Positions 1 to 15,415 of a DNA stretch of 64,000 nt are shown here, one piece after another. Position numbers and translations under genes: made by a program. The stretch's first letter is position 1, and every line of letters starts with the position of its first letter. The notes under the pieces were generated by a model. That model saw only the letters and a program-made list of their open reading frames with translations, was not told where the DNA came from and made no database searches. This DNA comes from Amoebidium appalachense (lineage: Eukaryota > Ichthyosporea), in NCBI GenBank assembly GCA_963693365.1, contig CAVNZM010000007.1, positions 6,944,001 to 7,008,000 of the forward strand, written 5' to 3'.

Positions 1-198
1 TCCCCCCCCCCCCCCCCCCCCCCTCCCTCCTTCGCCCCCACTTTCGGGGTTTTTCACCCCCACTTTTTCCTCATTACCACCCTCCTTGCACACCCCCTGC
101 CCCCGTCCCCCCTCTCCCCCCGCGGGGCAGCTCCCAGTTGCCTGACTTACTTCCACCAATACACACTCTTATTTTCATTCCCCTTTCCCAATACACAG

Positions 199-242
<44 letters not shown>

Positions 243-860
243 AAAAAAAAAAAAAAAACACCACGACAACCATATGCACTACAAGGCAAGGCAGTCTCAA
301 TCTACACACCCCACACTCACCACCCGCACACCACAACCACACACCCCAACACCAACTCACGTTTGCATGCACATGCGCCCGTGTGCCTGCACGAACACAC
401 ACGCATACGCACACACACATCCCCCCCGCCCTCCCCCCCCAAAGACACACACACACACACACACACACACACAAGGGACTACACAAACACACATGCACAC
501 CGATGCACACACACACACACAGACAGACAGACAGCGCGCGCGCGCTAAGGCACACACACGTTCACACTGTTGACGGAGGCAGGTGGCGATGTTAATTTTT
601 TTTCCGGGGGGGGGGGGGGGGGGGGGGGTAGGGGGGATGTGACTCCTTTCTAACAACTCCCTCAAGCACCAGCACAACCAGCCCTCCCCCTCCCCCCTCT
701 CTCGGCCCCTCTCCACTCCCTTTCTCTCTCTCTCTCTCTCTCTCCCCCCCCCCCTCCCCCCCCCCTCCCCCCCCCTCTCGGCCCCTCTCCACTCCCTTTC
801 TCTCCCTCCCCCCCCCCCCCCCCCCTCTCTCGGCCCCTCTCCACTCCCTTTCTCTCCCTC

Positions 861-896
<36 letters not shown>

Positions 897-1125
897 CCCC
901 CCTCCGCCCCTCTCACCCACCCCAAACTTCATGTCAGATCCACCGAGAAGAATGACTGCGCCTCTGTGTATGTGTTTGTAACATACACCTCGGGAGATCT
1001 TAAATTTTGTGCCGAAACCAAATTTGCATATAATAAGGACCCCCCTCCCCCCCCCCCCCCCCCCGCCCTGCCCCGTGGGGGGCCGCCCACACACCCCTTG
1101 CCTAATATAATTGTTGTTTTTGCAG
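1..1125. repeat. Simple-sequence block upstream of the syntenin-like exon
   Basis: Poly-C (1-23 and 199-232), a C-run passing straight into an A-run (about 232-258), mixed CA repeats (300-560), poly-G (606-628) and C/T-rich imperfect repeats of a CTCGGCCCCTCTCCACTCCC-type unit (690-910). No exon is recognisable. The last 40 bases before 1126 look like the end of an intron (T-rich tract, then GCAG), so at least 961-1125 is probably the intron of the following gene. Confidence 0.7.
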
Positions 1126-2171
1126 ACTCAACGCGCACCCCCACCGCATTATTCCGGCGAATAACGAGTCAAGGTAGCGTAAGTGATGGGACGAAATTTC
1201 TGCGAAAATCTAGCGTGGGCACAGTAAATGCTTCCCATACACAGGCCGAAAAGCAAGGGGGGATGGGATCCTTCGTAGGCACGGCAAGCGTTCCCGGGGG
1301 TCTAAACGAAAATTTACAAAAACAAGATTCCGGTGTACACCCACGGCACTCACATTCCGCGACCGTCCTTCCATCTAGAGGCAACGTGGCTCGGAGCTCG
1401 GACACTACGGACGACCACAGTACGCAAAGAATCTTGAGTTTTGGGTCGGCTTTCGAAACGGTTCAACTAAACAGTTCGACACATACACCGTATGCCCATT
1501 TGAGCGGCGGGCGATTAGCGGAAGAGATAGTAGAATTTACGATTACGAGAGATGGAAAAGCGCATTTGGGTGTGGAATTGGCGGTGGTAGGTAGTGACAT
1601 TTTTGTCACGTGTGTGTGGAGACATTGGCCGGCTTATCGGGCCGGGTTACGGTTCGGAGACCAGGTGCTTCGAATCGATAATATTGCTGTGAGGGGGTTA
1701 CCTTTAAAGGACGTTAACGTACTCCTCGAGGCAAAGCCGCGGGTAACTATTCGGGTCAGGTCACACCCCTACGAAACCACCGTCTCCATGGAGAGGAGGA
1801 TGGAGAAGGGTAAACTTGAACTGCTGGGGTTAACTTTTCTGGCGGGGGTGGTCATCAAGGTGGTGCCGCAGACGCCCGCGGATCGTGCAGGCCGCGATCT
1901 GCTCAATCACATCATACTTGCCATAAATGGAAAGCCAGTGCTGGGTTTACCGGACGCCTACCTAGTTCGGGAATTCATCGCCAGCGGCGCCATGGTAAGC
2001 ATCAGCATAATGAGCCTGACGCAATTCCGAACCCTGGTGGCGACCAAGGAGGATTTGCAGCGAATGACCCGGTCAGCCATCTTGGACTATTTGATTGATC
2101 AGTGTGTGACGAAGGGTTTGAACGTCACATCACAGCCCCCACCATCCATCCACGTATTCTCCTCTTGCTGA
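1126..2171 (+). CDS. Syntenin-like protein, last exon (tandem PDZ domains)
   Basis: Terminal exon encoding 347 residues and a TGA stop. Two PDZ domains lie back to back. PDZ1 spans about residues 133-211, with the carboxylate-binding loop HLGVEL and the strongly syntenin-like stretch GLRFGDQVLRID. PDZ2 spans about 215-295, with loop LLGLTF, then a C-terminal tail (AILDYLIDQC region) that matches the position of the short syntenin tail. In animals syntenin is a cytosolic adaptor that binds syndecan tails and PIP2 and works in exosome formation; that role is known for the family and only inferred here. Residues 1-130 are Ser/Thr-rich and show no LYPxL-type ALIX motif. The frame opens in phase 1 after an acceptor (T-rich tract, GCAG) at 1125, so one or more upstream exons lie in the repeats before it or outside the window. 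Confidence 0.88.
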
Positions 2172-3002
2172 TTGCTAACACCCCCCCCCCCCCCCCCCCC
2201 CCCCTCCCTTCCCCCCCTACACACACACACCACCACCACCACCACCATTTTTTTTCCCCCTTGCCCGAAGCCCCCCACCCCTTCACCCCATCCTCTTTCC
2301 TACCTTGCCTGTTTTCCGTTCAATTCCGTAATGTGGTATTTTCTCGAAAATTCTGTGGTTTTCCGCCAATAATTCCAGTGGGTGGTTCTTATTTTCTCAC
2401 CTTTCCCCCCTTTTCTTTTCTTTTTGGTTCTTTTCTTTTCTTTTCTTTTCGTTGATTTAATGGTTAGATATTCCTTGTGAAGGAATTGGTTGTTCGTGCT
2501 CGAAAGGGAAAGCCTTGTATGACTAATGTTGACTCCTAATGGTTCGTACTCGCAAATTGAGTTTCTTGTCCTAAATTGTAATTTCAGGTTGTGGTTACTG
2601 AGATAAAAATCATGATGTTGCCTGATAAACCAGGAGATAAACCCGTAAAAAAGACACAGGAATCTGGTCCCGGGGAAATCGAGAAAGTATTCGGAAATCG
2701 AATTTTGGAATAAGAGTAGGCACTGCCGGCCAGATGCCTTGCAATTAATTGTATCATACCTGCTGTGATTTATGCAGGGACTCCATTGGTTGATTTAATT
2801 TAAATTCATGGACCCCCGTAACAAATGGTAATTACTCATTTATTTGGATAATCGTAGATACCGATTATCCCAAGACGGCATCTCAAGGCCACTACAATGT
2901 AATTATAAATAAAATATCTGACACGAAACCGGTACCTTCAGTATCGACCTCCAACATAGACATCGTGTGTGGCTGTGTGCGTGTTGTGTGTGTGTGTGTT
3001 TG

Positions 3003-3053
<51 letters not shown>

Positions 3054-3078
3054 GTGTGTGTGTTTGTGGGTGTGCGTG

Positions 3079-3122
<44 letters not shown>

Positions 3123-3181
3123 TGTGAGTGTTTCAGATGCCAGTGTACGTGTATGTGTGTGTATTTATGCATTTGCGCGTG

Positions 3182-3222
<41 letters not shown>

Positions 3223-3273
3223 AATTTGCAGTGTTCTGTTGTCGTTGTTTGGGTAGGAGGGAGGGGGGGGGGG

Positions 3274-3308
<35 letters not shown>

Positions 3309-3777
3309 GGTATTCGGATAACGTGTGTAACACTTGCAATTGGTGTGTCTACGCTCAGGCTGAGCCCGAGATTCACATGTCGTGGTCACCCGAATCAACT
3401 CCATGCAGAACGTTCTTACGGACAGGGAGATATTGAAGGCTTGCACAAGCACAATTACAATTTTCGACCTTGATCATGAGTGTTTGATCGATCACTGACA
3501 GGGGAGGTGAATATCTATCAACAAGACTCGGTAGTATCCATCTACCCCCCCCCCCCCCCCCTCCCCCCCCCCCCCCCCCCTCCCCTTCCCCCCCCGCCCC
3601 AACACACACACACACATGCACACACACACGCCTCTCCCCCCGCCCCCGGCCCTCCTCCCAAAAAAAAAAAAAAACACATGTACGTACCTTTCTTCCAAAA
3701 ATCTAACGGAAATAGGACAAAGAGGGAGGGAGGGAGGGGAGGGCGGCCTGGGTGGGTGGGTGGGTGAGTGCACATGT

Positions 3778-3840
<63 letters not shown>

Positions 3841-5160
3841 GCACGGTCATGCAGACCTTCCTATCTTGATCTAATAATACAATCTGATAGCATGTATATT
3901 CTTAATTTTCTAGTTTTATAAAACCTACTGTGCACATTGACTAACTCACTCATATTAATAGCTACCCATCCACCCAGTGGCACACCCCCACTTAAGCACC
4001 CTGAGTCACATCCCTAACTGTGCTTGCACACACACGCACCATACGTATACCGAGCTATGAACAGCTAATAAAATTATTAATTATATGCATAGGGGGGAAT
4101 CTTCTATCTATATTCCCGCTTTCGAGAGGGGGGGTGGGGGGGGGAGGGCCGGAGGGGTCTAAATAAGAAGGATTCATGTATCCGACGGAGTTATTTATTT
4201 TTTAACACTACTATTTTCGTCAAAAATTATTCTCTGCCTGGAGTTGAAGTACACCGTACCCATTAGGCACCCCCAGGACGATAAAAAGTCTCACAACAAA
4301 AGGGGACTTTGATACATCGCAAAGTCCCAACGAATTTACAGTGATAATTGACCTGGAAAATGAATTTTTTGTCTACTGGTGTAGGGCAAGGGCGAGTTGT
4401 TGAGTCCCTCAGTGAATGATTCACGAACATATTATAAGACAAAAAACCCCCAACGAAGAGAGAGTTCTTCGGGAAAAAAATTGCAACTTTCAGGAAAATC
4501 GGGGCTCAGATAATCTACTGCCATACCCGAAAAAAACATTCAACCTTCATTCATCATCATGCGTCTAGATACACACGTGGCTCTTTAACTAAGAGGAAGA
4601 CAACTGACTAGGATCATTTAAAGAGCAATTGCAACGCCTAAAAATGGACATTGTCCGCATATGGGCAAAGCCAATAGTTGGACTAGACATTCGTGCCATT
4701 TAAACTGTTAAAAAAGGGGGTTTATCCGCGCAAATGAAAAAAGTGTAAAAAACAAACCAGGCCACGGCCATACCCTATTTCTTTCACAATTACCGAAATT
4801 TCTGTGTGTTACGAACCCCCCCACAACAACCGAAAGAGTGATACAACCCCTCCACACACTCACCGAAATTTCAGAATAATACGAAATCCCACACATTTCC
4901 CAAAATTTCAGAGCGATACAAACCCCCACACCTCCACACTCACGCACTTGAACAGTTCACTGCTTGCAAGGGGGGCGCTTTCGAACGTATCACAGGCCTG
5001 AGACATGCCGTGAAACAGGTCCCCGTCCAAAAATAGCCCCTTGCCCCTGCATGAACAAATTTGGTCAAATGGGGGAGGGGGAGGGGGGGAGTCCTTGAAG
5101 AATCTTTAAAACGTGTCTGCATATTGAACTGGACAGGTCACCGGGGTTGCAGCCCCCCCC
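2172..5160. other. Downstream flank and repeats without recognised genes
   Basis: Holds the 3' flank of the syntenin-like gene, with poly-C at 2181-2204, a CA/CCA patch and a possible AATAAA at 2908-2913. Then follow (TG)n with a TGCG tetranucleotide array (2984-3122), poly-G (3260-3307), poly-C (3545-3580), and a poly-G run of about 58 bases (3780-3837). AT-richer unique sequence at 3850-4790 shows no exon I can support. Imperfect copies of a CCGAAATTTC-containing unit with ACGAA and CACAC motifs lie at about 4792-4940. Confidence 0.6.
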
Positions 5161-5182
5161 CCCCCCCCCCCCCCCCTCCCCA

Positions 5183-5326
5183 CCTTGCCCCTTAACACCT
5201 TCGGCATCCTCAAATCACCACAGATGCTGCAGATCCCCCCTCCCCCCTCCCCCCCCCCCCCCCCCTCCCCCCCTTGCCCCTTAACACCTTCGGCATCCTC
5301 AAATCACACAGATGCTGCAGATCCCC
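5183..5326 (-). repeat. Two-copy repeat with exon-like core (27/28 nt)
   Basis: A unit reading CCTTAACACCTTCGGCATCC on the plus strand occurs at about 5189 and 5278. On the minus strand each copy reads as an acceptor (GATCTGCAG), a short core, then AAG followed by GTGTTA as a possible donor. The two cores differ by one base (28 against 27), so they would set different frames. Coding use is unproven. Confidence 0.35.
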
Positions 5327-5407
5327 CCCCCCCAACCCCTCATCCCCCCAACGGCCGCCCCATACACACGCATTCCAACAGTGTCCCCACCATAAACAAA
5401 CATGCGC

Positions 5408-5414
5408 GCGCACA

Positions 5415-5484
<70 letters not shown>

Positions 5485-6300
5485 CCACCCACCTACCCAG
5501 CCACCCACCCACAACCACACGCACAAACACACACGGGAGACAACCCCCCCCCCCCCCCCCCCACACACCCACCACCCACATCCACAAACCCGTACACTCA
5601 CCTACACCGACCCAGATCCCCCCTCCCCCCCTCCCCCCCCAAAAACCCACCCATCAACTCCACCCACACACACACCCACACATTCAGACTCACCCATCCA
5701 CACATCCACCCACCCATCCAACCGCACAGGCAGATCTTTGCACACAACCGGCACAAGAGTACATGACACACACACACACACACACATACACACCCACCTC
5801 CACCCCTACCCCTATTCCCACCAAATCTCCCCTCCCCCTCCCCCCCCCCCCCCCCAAAAAAAAAAAAAACACACCCACACCCACATACCCATTCACAAAG
5901 AAACACGAAACACCACACACAAACCACCTACCCTCCACCGCCGATTGTCAAGCCGTCTGGGTCTCCCAAAATGAAAAATTCGTCCCCATAGGCCCACGAA
6001 TACGTGCGGGCATGTGGGGTGACGTTGAAAAGAAAAGAGTTTCCTCCCCCATAGAACTTGCTCTCACTCATACGTGGCTCCTCTGTAAGATGCGCACCAA
6101 AAATCTGTGTGTTTTTGTGTGTGTGTGCGTGTGTGTGTGCGTGTGCGCGCGCGCTTGCACGCGCGCGTGTTGGTGTGCGCATGGGAGAGAGAGAAAGAGA
6201 GAGTGCACGTCTGTGTTGGGGTGTGTGTGTGTGGGGATGTTAATGTCTGACGAGTAGGCAATAAATAAAGCTGTGTTTTTGTCCCCCCCCCCCCCCCCCC
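5408..6300. repeat. (CA)n and CCA-type repeats with C-run/A-run
   Basis: (CA)n from about 5420 to 5482, imperfect CACCCA repeats to 5850, a poly-C to poly-A junction at about 5836-5868, then unique sequence at 5930-6110 and TG/GC alternating sequence at 6110-6240. Long open frames here are translations of the repeats. I see no gene. Confidence 0.7.
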
Positions 6301-6680
6301 CCCCCCCCTTGTTTCTCTTATTTGTCCGTGTCCGGAAGAGAGGGTTGCGGTGGTGGTGGTGGTGGTGGTGATGGTGGTGGGGAATAGGGGGGAGGGGGGA
6401 TATTCCTTACAATAATCCCCCAAAACGAAGAGGGTGCCTAATGAAACGCTGGAACAGACATGTGCAGGGGTGTTCGCATATACAAAACTAGGCATTAAGG
6501 GGCATGCATTGATTTTCCTAGCGATTTGTATCGTATTACCTTTGATATATGCAAACAACACCCGTTTTCCACGTATTTGTGATAACTCAGTGGGGATATA
6601 CCGAGGGAAAAAAAACCCCACCATATCTGAGACTGGTCTATGTGCGTAAAGTAAACATCGTAAACCCCTAAGCTTTACAC

Positions 6681-6904
6681 CACCACATTGTTGGGGTGAA
6701 CATCACCACATTAAGACGCACGAAACTGAGCATTGGGGGATGGGGGGGGGGGGGGGGGTGTGACCTTTAAGCTTTACACCACCACATTGTTGGGGTGAAC
6801 ATCACCACATTAAGACGCACGAAACTGAGCATTGGGGGGGTGAACCCTAAGCTTTACACCACCACATTGTTGGGGTGAACATCACCACATTAAGACGCAC
6901 GAAA
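6681..6904 (-). repeat. Three tandem copies of a 45-nt exon-like unit
   Basis: Three near-identical copies of an approximately 70-base segment. On the minus strand each has CCCCAATGCTCAG as a possible acceptor, then 45 bases (6904-6860, 6824-6780, 6725-6681), then GTGTAA as a possible donor. In phase 2 each core is open and ends in the peptide MFTPTMWW. Being 45 nt and phase 2 to 2, any number of copies could be spliced in without frame change. The donor is not ideal and transcription is unproven, so this may simply be a minisatellite. Confidence 0.4.
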
Positions 6905-7027
6905 CTGAGCATTGGGGGGGTGCATACATAACCCTGGTCATCCTTGCACACAAGCACACACGGGCCCTTTCTTGCTGTACGCCTATACAGTGTGTGCAGG
7001 GAGAACCCATGGCTGGCTGTGCTATAC

Positions 7028-7152
7028 AGTAGGGTCCAGTCGGCGTCACGTAGCTTGAGGGGTAGGTGCCGACGTATCTGTGCGTGTGTACGTGTGTGTG
7101 TGTGTACATATGTACATGTGGGTGTGGGTGTAGTTGAATGGATATATGGGTG

Positions 7153-7201
<49 letters not shown>

Positions 7202-7593
7202 CTGTGTGGGTGTGGGTGTGGGTGTAGGCGGAGGTATGGGTGTGAGTGCATACAGAAGGGTCCAGTCCGCATCACGTAGCTTGAGGGGTAGGTGCCGACG
7301 TATCTGTACGTGTGTACGTGTGGGTGTGGGTGTACGTGTGTGGGTGTGGGTGTGTGTACGTGCGGGGTTACGTCTGTGGGTGTGGGTGTGTGTGGCTGTG
7401 TGTGTGCGTGTAGGGGGGTGTAGATGGAGGTGTGCGTGGGGGGGTTGGGGTAGGCTAGGGGTGGAGGTGTGTGTGTTGGCGTGGGCGTAGATGGAAGTGT
7501 GTGGTGTAGGTGTAGGTGGAAGTGTGGGTGTCAGTGCTATACAGTTAGAGCCCAGACGGGCTCACGAGGCTTGAGGGGTAGGTGCCGACGTAT
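7028..7593 (-). repeat. Three dispersed copies of a 50-nt exon-like unit
   Basis: Copies at 7077-7028, 7303-7254 and 7593-7544, separated by TG-rich sequence. On the minus strand each is preceded by a CA-rich tract ending CAG and followed by GTATAG or GTATGC, giving exactly 50 bases in all three. In phase 0 the first two encode IRRHLPLKLRDADWTLL and the third a diverged version with PREPVWALT. Each ends in phase 2, which would join in frame to the phase-2 45-nt units at 6.7-6.9 kb. Since 50 is not divisible by three, only one copy could be used in a given transcript. Function unknown. Confidence 0.42.
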
Positions 7594-7599
7594 CTGCAC

Positions 7600-10882
<3,283 letters not shown>

Positions 10883-11022
10883 GCTGTGTCTTCAGGATTG
10901 CTGAGATAGACAGACTCGGCCAGAGCCAATGGAATGGCCGTTTTGGCATCTGCCTGGTTTTCATTGGTGGGCTCAAAATCCACCGTAGAACCACCAACCA
11001 TCAGGGCCCCCTGCACCATGAT
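10883..11022 (-). CDS. Tentative internal exon, unknown protein
   Basis: On the minus strand an acceptor (TTTCTTTCAG) precedes 140 open bases, followed by GC and GTATGC as donor, after which poly-C begins. The peptide starts IMVQGALMVGG, has an acidic middle (VDFEPTNEN) and ends ESVYLSNPEDTA. It has normal amino-acid composition, unlike the repeats around it. Phase 0 in, phase 2 out. I do not recognise the family. It could belong with the small exon candidates at 12.3-14.0 kb, but the phases do not join directly to the nearest of them. Confidence 0.38.
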
Positions 11023-11132
11023 CTGAAAGAAACAGCCAGTCAGAACAAAGCGTTAAAACATAGCAACGAGATTATTAGATAATCCATGAGCAGTTGAGAT
11101 AAAACCTGAGGGGGGAGGGGGGGGGGGGGGGG

Positions 11133-11496
11133 GTTATGTATGCGTTTGAGGGTTGGAAATATGGAGGAGACAACAAAGAGCAACCAACAACAAAACGTCA
11201 CAAATGTGGGAAATCCAAAATCAAAACAATTAAGCGTGCAGGGCAGACGACATTTGAACAGAGCCCATCATCAGGGGGGTTCTTATGCCTCCACGAAAGC
11301 ATGGGCTTCGAGAGTTGGGGGGGGGGGGGGGGGGGGGGGGGATGTATGCGTTAGAGGGTTAAAAATATGGAGGAGACAACAAAGAGCAACAACAAAGCGT
11401 CACAAAGGTGGGAAATCCAAAATTCAGGCAGAAGACACTTGAACAGAGCCCATCATCAGGGGGTTTCCTATGCCTCCACAAAAGCATGGGTTTCGA
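11133..11496. repeat. Direct repeat, two diverged copies of about 155-180 bp
   Basis: Copy 1 (11133-11313) and copy 2 (11342-11496) share blocks such as ATGGAGGAGACAACAAAGAG and CAGAGCCCATCATCAGGGGG, with small deletions in copy 2. Each is bordered by poly-G. No conserved reading frame is visible. Confidence 0.75.
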
Positions 11497-11900
11497 CTCT
11501 TTAACCTCTCGCGCGTGGTTCCCAACCCATACTTTGTTTCAACAGCAATAGGCGAGTCGGGGGGGGGGGGGGGGGGGGGGGGGAAGGGAATATGCTGCAC
11601 ATGGTACAATAAAAAAGAATGCCAAAAAACAGATTTAATCCACAAAGGTACGGAACAACCCTCGACGCAAAGTAAGAAATGGTGGTGTTGCTGGTGCTGC
11701 TGGGTGGGACAAGGGGAAGGGGGGGGGGGGGGGGGGGGGGGGGAGGGGGGGGGGGGGGGGAGCGGAAAGAGGGCAGAGGGAGAAAAAGAGAGTAATGCTT
11801 GCCTACAACACAAAAAGTGTATGTGCCATGTGGTGAAAGGTGCGTGTGTATGTGTTGTGCTGAGCTGCCACGGTACACACACCGCGCGAATATTGGAGCA

Positions 11901-11967
<67 letters not shown>

Positions 11968-12318
11968 CCCGACCACCCCATCCCCACTTTGATCCCCTCC
12001 CCCCCTCCCCCCCTCCCCCCCCCCCCCCCCCCCCCCCTCCCCCTCTCTCCCCTTCCACCCCCTCCCCCCACCCCTCCTCCCTTCCCCACCTCCCCTCTCT
12101 CCCACCACCTCCCCCCCCCCCCCCCCCCCCAACAAACCCCACCACCGCCCCTTCCCCTCCCTCTTTCTTCTGGGTCTGCACCATCACCCCCTCCCCCATC
12201 CTCCCAACACACACCTACACCCACCTCTGAGCGCACACACCATGCCAGGTATCTCTCCCGTGGGGGTGGTGTGACTGTCTGTCGTGTGTGTGTGCCTGTG
12301 CCTGTGCCCTTGTCCCAC

Positions 12319-12479
12319 CTCCGGCCTGTGATGTTGTCTGAAAGTGCCCTGCGAATCTCCGTGGGTTCGGCTGGTGGTGGTTGGGGGGAGGTGGGGGAGG
12401 GAGGGGGGGGGGGAGGCAGGGAGGGGAGGGACGCAGGAGGGGGGGGGGAGAGGGGGGGGGGAGGGGAGGGGGTTTTGCT

Positions 12480-12519
<40 letters not shown>

Positions 12520-12626
12520 CGCATGTGTGTGTGGGTTGGGGGGGGGGGGGGGGGGGGGAAGAGGACGGGGGAAGGGAGGGGAGGGAGGGAGACAGGGGAG
12601 GAGGGGGGGGGGGTTTGGAGTGAGAG

Positions 12627-12699
<73 letters not shown>

Positions 12700-12846
12700 G
12701 TGAGTGTGAGCGCACGCGTGTGTGTGAATTTGTGTGGGTGTATGCGTGTATCTGTGTGGATGAGGGGGTGGGGGGTGGGAAAGAGGGTTAGCCAGAGTAA
12801 GAAGATGTCGTGTAAACAATATATCATTGGGGGGGGGGGGGGGGGG

Positions 12847-12925
<79 letters not shown>

Positions 12926-13970
12926 TAAGTGGGGGGGGGGGTGGGGGAACAAAGAACAGGTACACGGAGTGAATAGCTACGAATGAGCAGCCATGTGTAG
13001 GGGTGGGTGGTGGGATTGATAATGAAGTGAAAAGCCGGGGGAAGGGGGGAGGGGGGAGAAGGGGGCATCGAGAGGCCCTGAGGGCTGGGTTTGTGAAGGC
13101 GGAGGCGCCGGGGAGGGGGGGGGAGGGGGGAGGGGAAGAGCAGGAGATATGGTGGGGGGGGAGGCAAGCAGAATCAAGGGTATCGGGGAGGAACCCGTTA
13201 TGCTATCAACAGGGAATACACACACACACACACACACACCACTACAACCGGCTTCTATTGCTCAGACCAACTCATACAGCAACAAGGCACACATCAGCTG
13301 TGCAACAATGATGTCCCATGGGTTAAGGATATAAGTACCTGCCAACCTGGTCACCGGGGAAGATGTTTTGCGGGAAGCCGTCTGCAACGACTCGTCAGAA
13401 CATAAAAAACGCTACTGACACAGGTGTGTGTGTGGGGGGGGGGGGGGGGGGAGGGGAGGTGGGAGGGAGGGGAGGGGTGAGGGGAGGGGGGAAGGGGGGG
13501 AATTAAAAAAAATGAACGCATCGGACACTTACACGTGCAATTTATTCACACAGCAGCAAGCTGCCATGTTCGTACTTCTGGCCCCCCGGCCCCCGGCGCG
13601 CTCGCGTGCGCTTGCATACACATACACAAAAAAAAAATACGCACGTGAGCGCGTATGCAACACCCACTGCACGTGTGCACACGCTGAAGAGGCTGCCTGA
13701 GCCCATTTTAAACACTCGGCTGCCTTTCCTCACGTATCAACGCTTTCATGCAACTGTGCATATCATAGATCGGGTGGCAACAAGAAACTATGAGGAATGC
13801 GTAGTTTTTTCGCAATGTCACAGCATGTTTGTATGATCAGTCAATGCTTCATACATGTACACTCACATTGTGGGCGGAACTGGTCTGTTTTTGGTTTCCC
13901 AATTCGGTGCATGTCTCTGGTGGTGACCCACCTGCAACGCAGGGCTCAGTGTGTGATGTTCAGGAGCAAC
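12319..13970 (-). other. Three very short minus-strand exon candidates
   Basis: 13970-13932 (39 nt, VAPEHHTLSPALQ, donor GTGGGT), 13381-13339 (43 nt, TASRKTSSPVTRLAG, donor GTACTT) and 12370-12319 (52 nt, EPTEIRRALSDNITG, donor GTGGGA). Each has an AG acceptor after a pyrimidine-rich tract, and their phases join (0, 0-1, 1-2). They are short enough to arise by chance, and no family is recognised. The spaces between them are poly-G, (TG)n and GGGA-type repeats. Confidence 0.2.
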
Positions 13971-14088
13971 CTTGCAGAAAAAGTGGAAGATGGTGGTGGG
14001 GTTTTTTAGGGGTGGAAGGGTGGGGGGGTAAAGGGAGGGGGATAAGAGGGGGAGAAGGCCGGAAAGGGGTTTTCTGGGGCGAAGGGGG

Positions 14089-14124
<36 letters not shown>

Positions 14125-14357
14125 GGAGGGTAAAGATGCAGGTACAGTTCACCAAAAAAAAAAAGTACAAAGAACAGCGCACAAGACTTCACAACCAGAG
14201 AACGAATTCTTTACCGTGTGAGAAGGAGTGGAAGGGGAGGGAGAGGAGGGAATTAGTGACAAGGGAAAGGAGATTGGGGGCGTAGCTTGTACAGGGGCGG
14301 TAGGTGGTGGCGGTGGTCGTGCTGGCGGTGGTGGGGGGGGGGGAGGAGCGAGGCAGG

Positions 14358-14391
<34 letters not shown>

Positions 14392-15415
14392 GCGGGCTTA
14401 TGTGTGGGGTGTAGGGAAGAGACGGATGCGCCAACTTCAAGAGGAGGGCAAGAGTGGGCTAGAGGTGCAGCGGTGGAGGGGGAGGAAGTAAGGGAGGGGA
14501 CGAAAGGGGTGTGGGTGTATGAGGAGGCGGAGGTGAAGCGTGTGATTGTGTGTGTTTGAGGGAGAGGGAGGGGGAAGGAGGGGGAGGGGGGAGTGGGGGG
14601 GGGGGGGGGGGGGGGGGGGGGGAGGAGCAATAAGGGAGGACTTGTACCCTGACTGACTGACTTCCTCTTCTTCTTCAACCCCAGCATGCCCTTTATATTC
14701 ATTTTTGAAGTTGCTGCGTGCCCCTCCGCTTTTTGCGTGTAGAGTAGGGTTAAGCCAGCGGAGCTGAACTGGGGAATATTAAAGTATGAGGATGATACGA
14801 GATGATACGGGCTGCAGGGCGTATATTTTAGGAAACCCCAGCCCGGCCCACATTGACAAACATGAAATAAGAATCCTCAACTTCAACACCTAACAGAACA
14901 CGAACTTTGTGCTACTTACAACGCACACACATATTATATTTGTGGAAATAAAGGTGCTTAGCTTAGGCTCGGACTGAGGACTAAACACTGTTGCTAGGAA
15001 TAAGCACACTATGATCTGGAAACAGGTAGCCCAGTGAAGCTGGAAAACTACGTATACACTAGTTCGGATTGCTTATGTAAATTTTCGTATGTTTTTGCTT
15101 CGCTCTAAAAATCCGATGACGTAATGAAGGGCTGGCGGAAGGGCTACTCATATACCAAATGACGCTTTAAGTGATCAAAGTTTAAAATATGAACAAGAAA
15201 CATGTTTTGGTCAACTAATTAACATTTTTATAACGCGACACACATTTATTGTATAAGCAACATGGGGTGTCCGCCGCTTATTTTATGGTGAAAACTAGAA
15301 AAAACTATGATTTTGTCATAGGCGATCGGCCAAGGCCCTGACAGTCGGAGGCTTAGGCGGACGGATTTTGGCCGATTCTGACGATATAGGAAGCGTCGGA
15401 CATCCCCGACACCCT
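13971..15415. other. No gene recognised; poly-G and AT-rich unique sequence
   Basis: 13980-14640 is G-rich with several poly-G runs (for example 14358-14391 and 14597-14622). From 14640 the sequence becomes unique and AT-richer up to the small gene at 15416. No open exon with splice sites was found. Confidence 0.6.

Noticed and set aside
6434-6649. 71-codon frame with a hydrophobic middle (ALIFLAICIVLPLIY)
   Set aside because: No splice or start context, no family resemblance, and AT-rich intergenic surroundings; could be chance.
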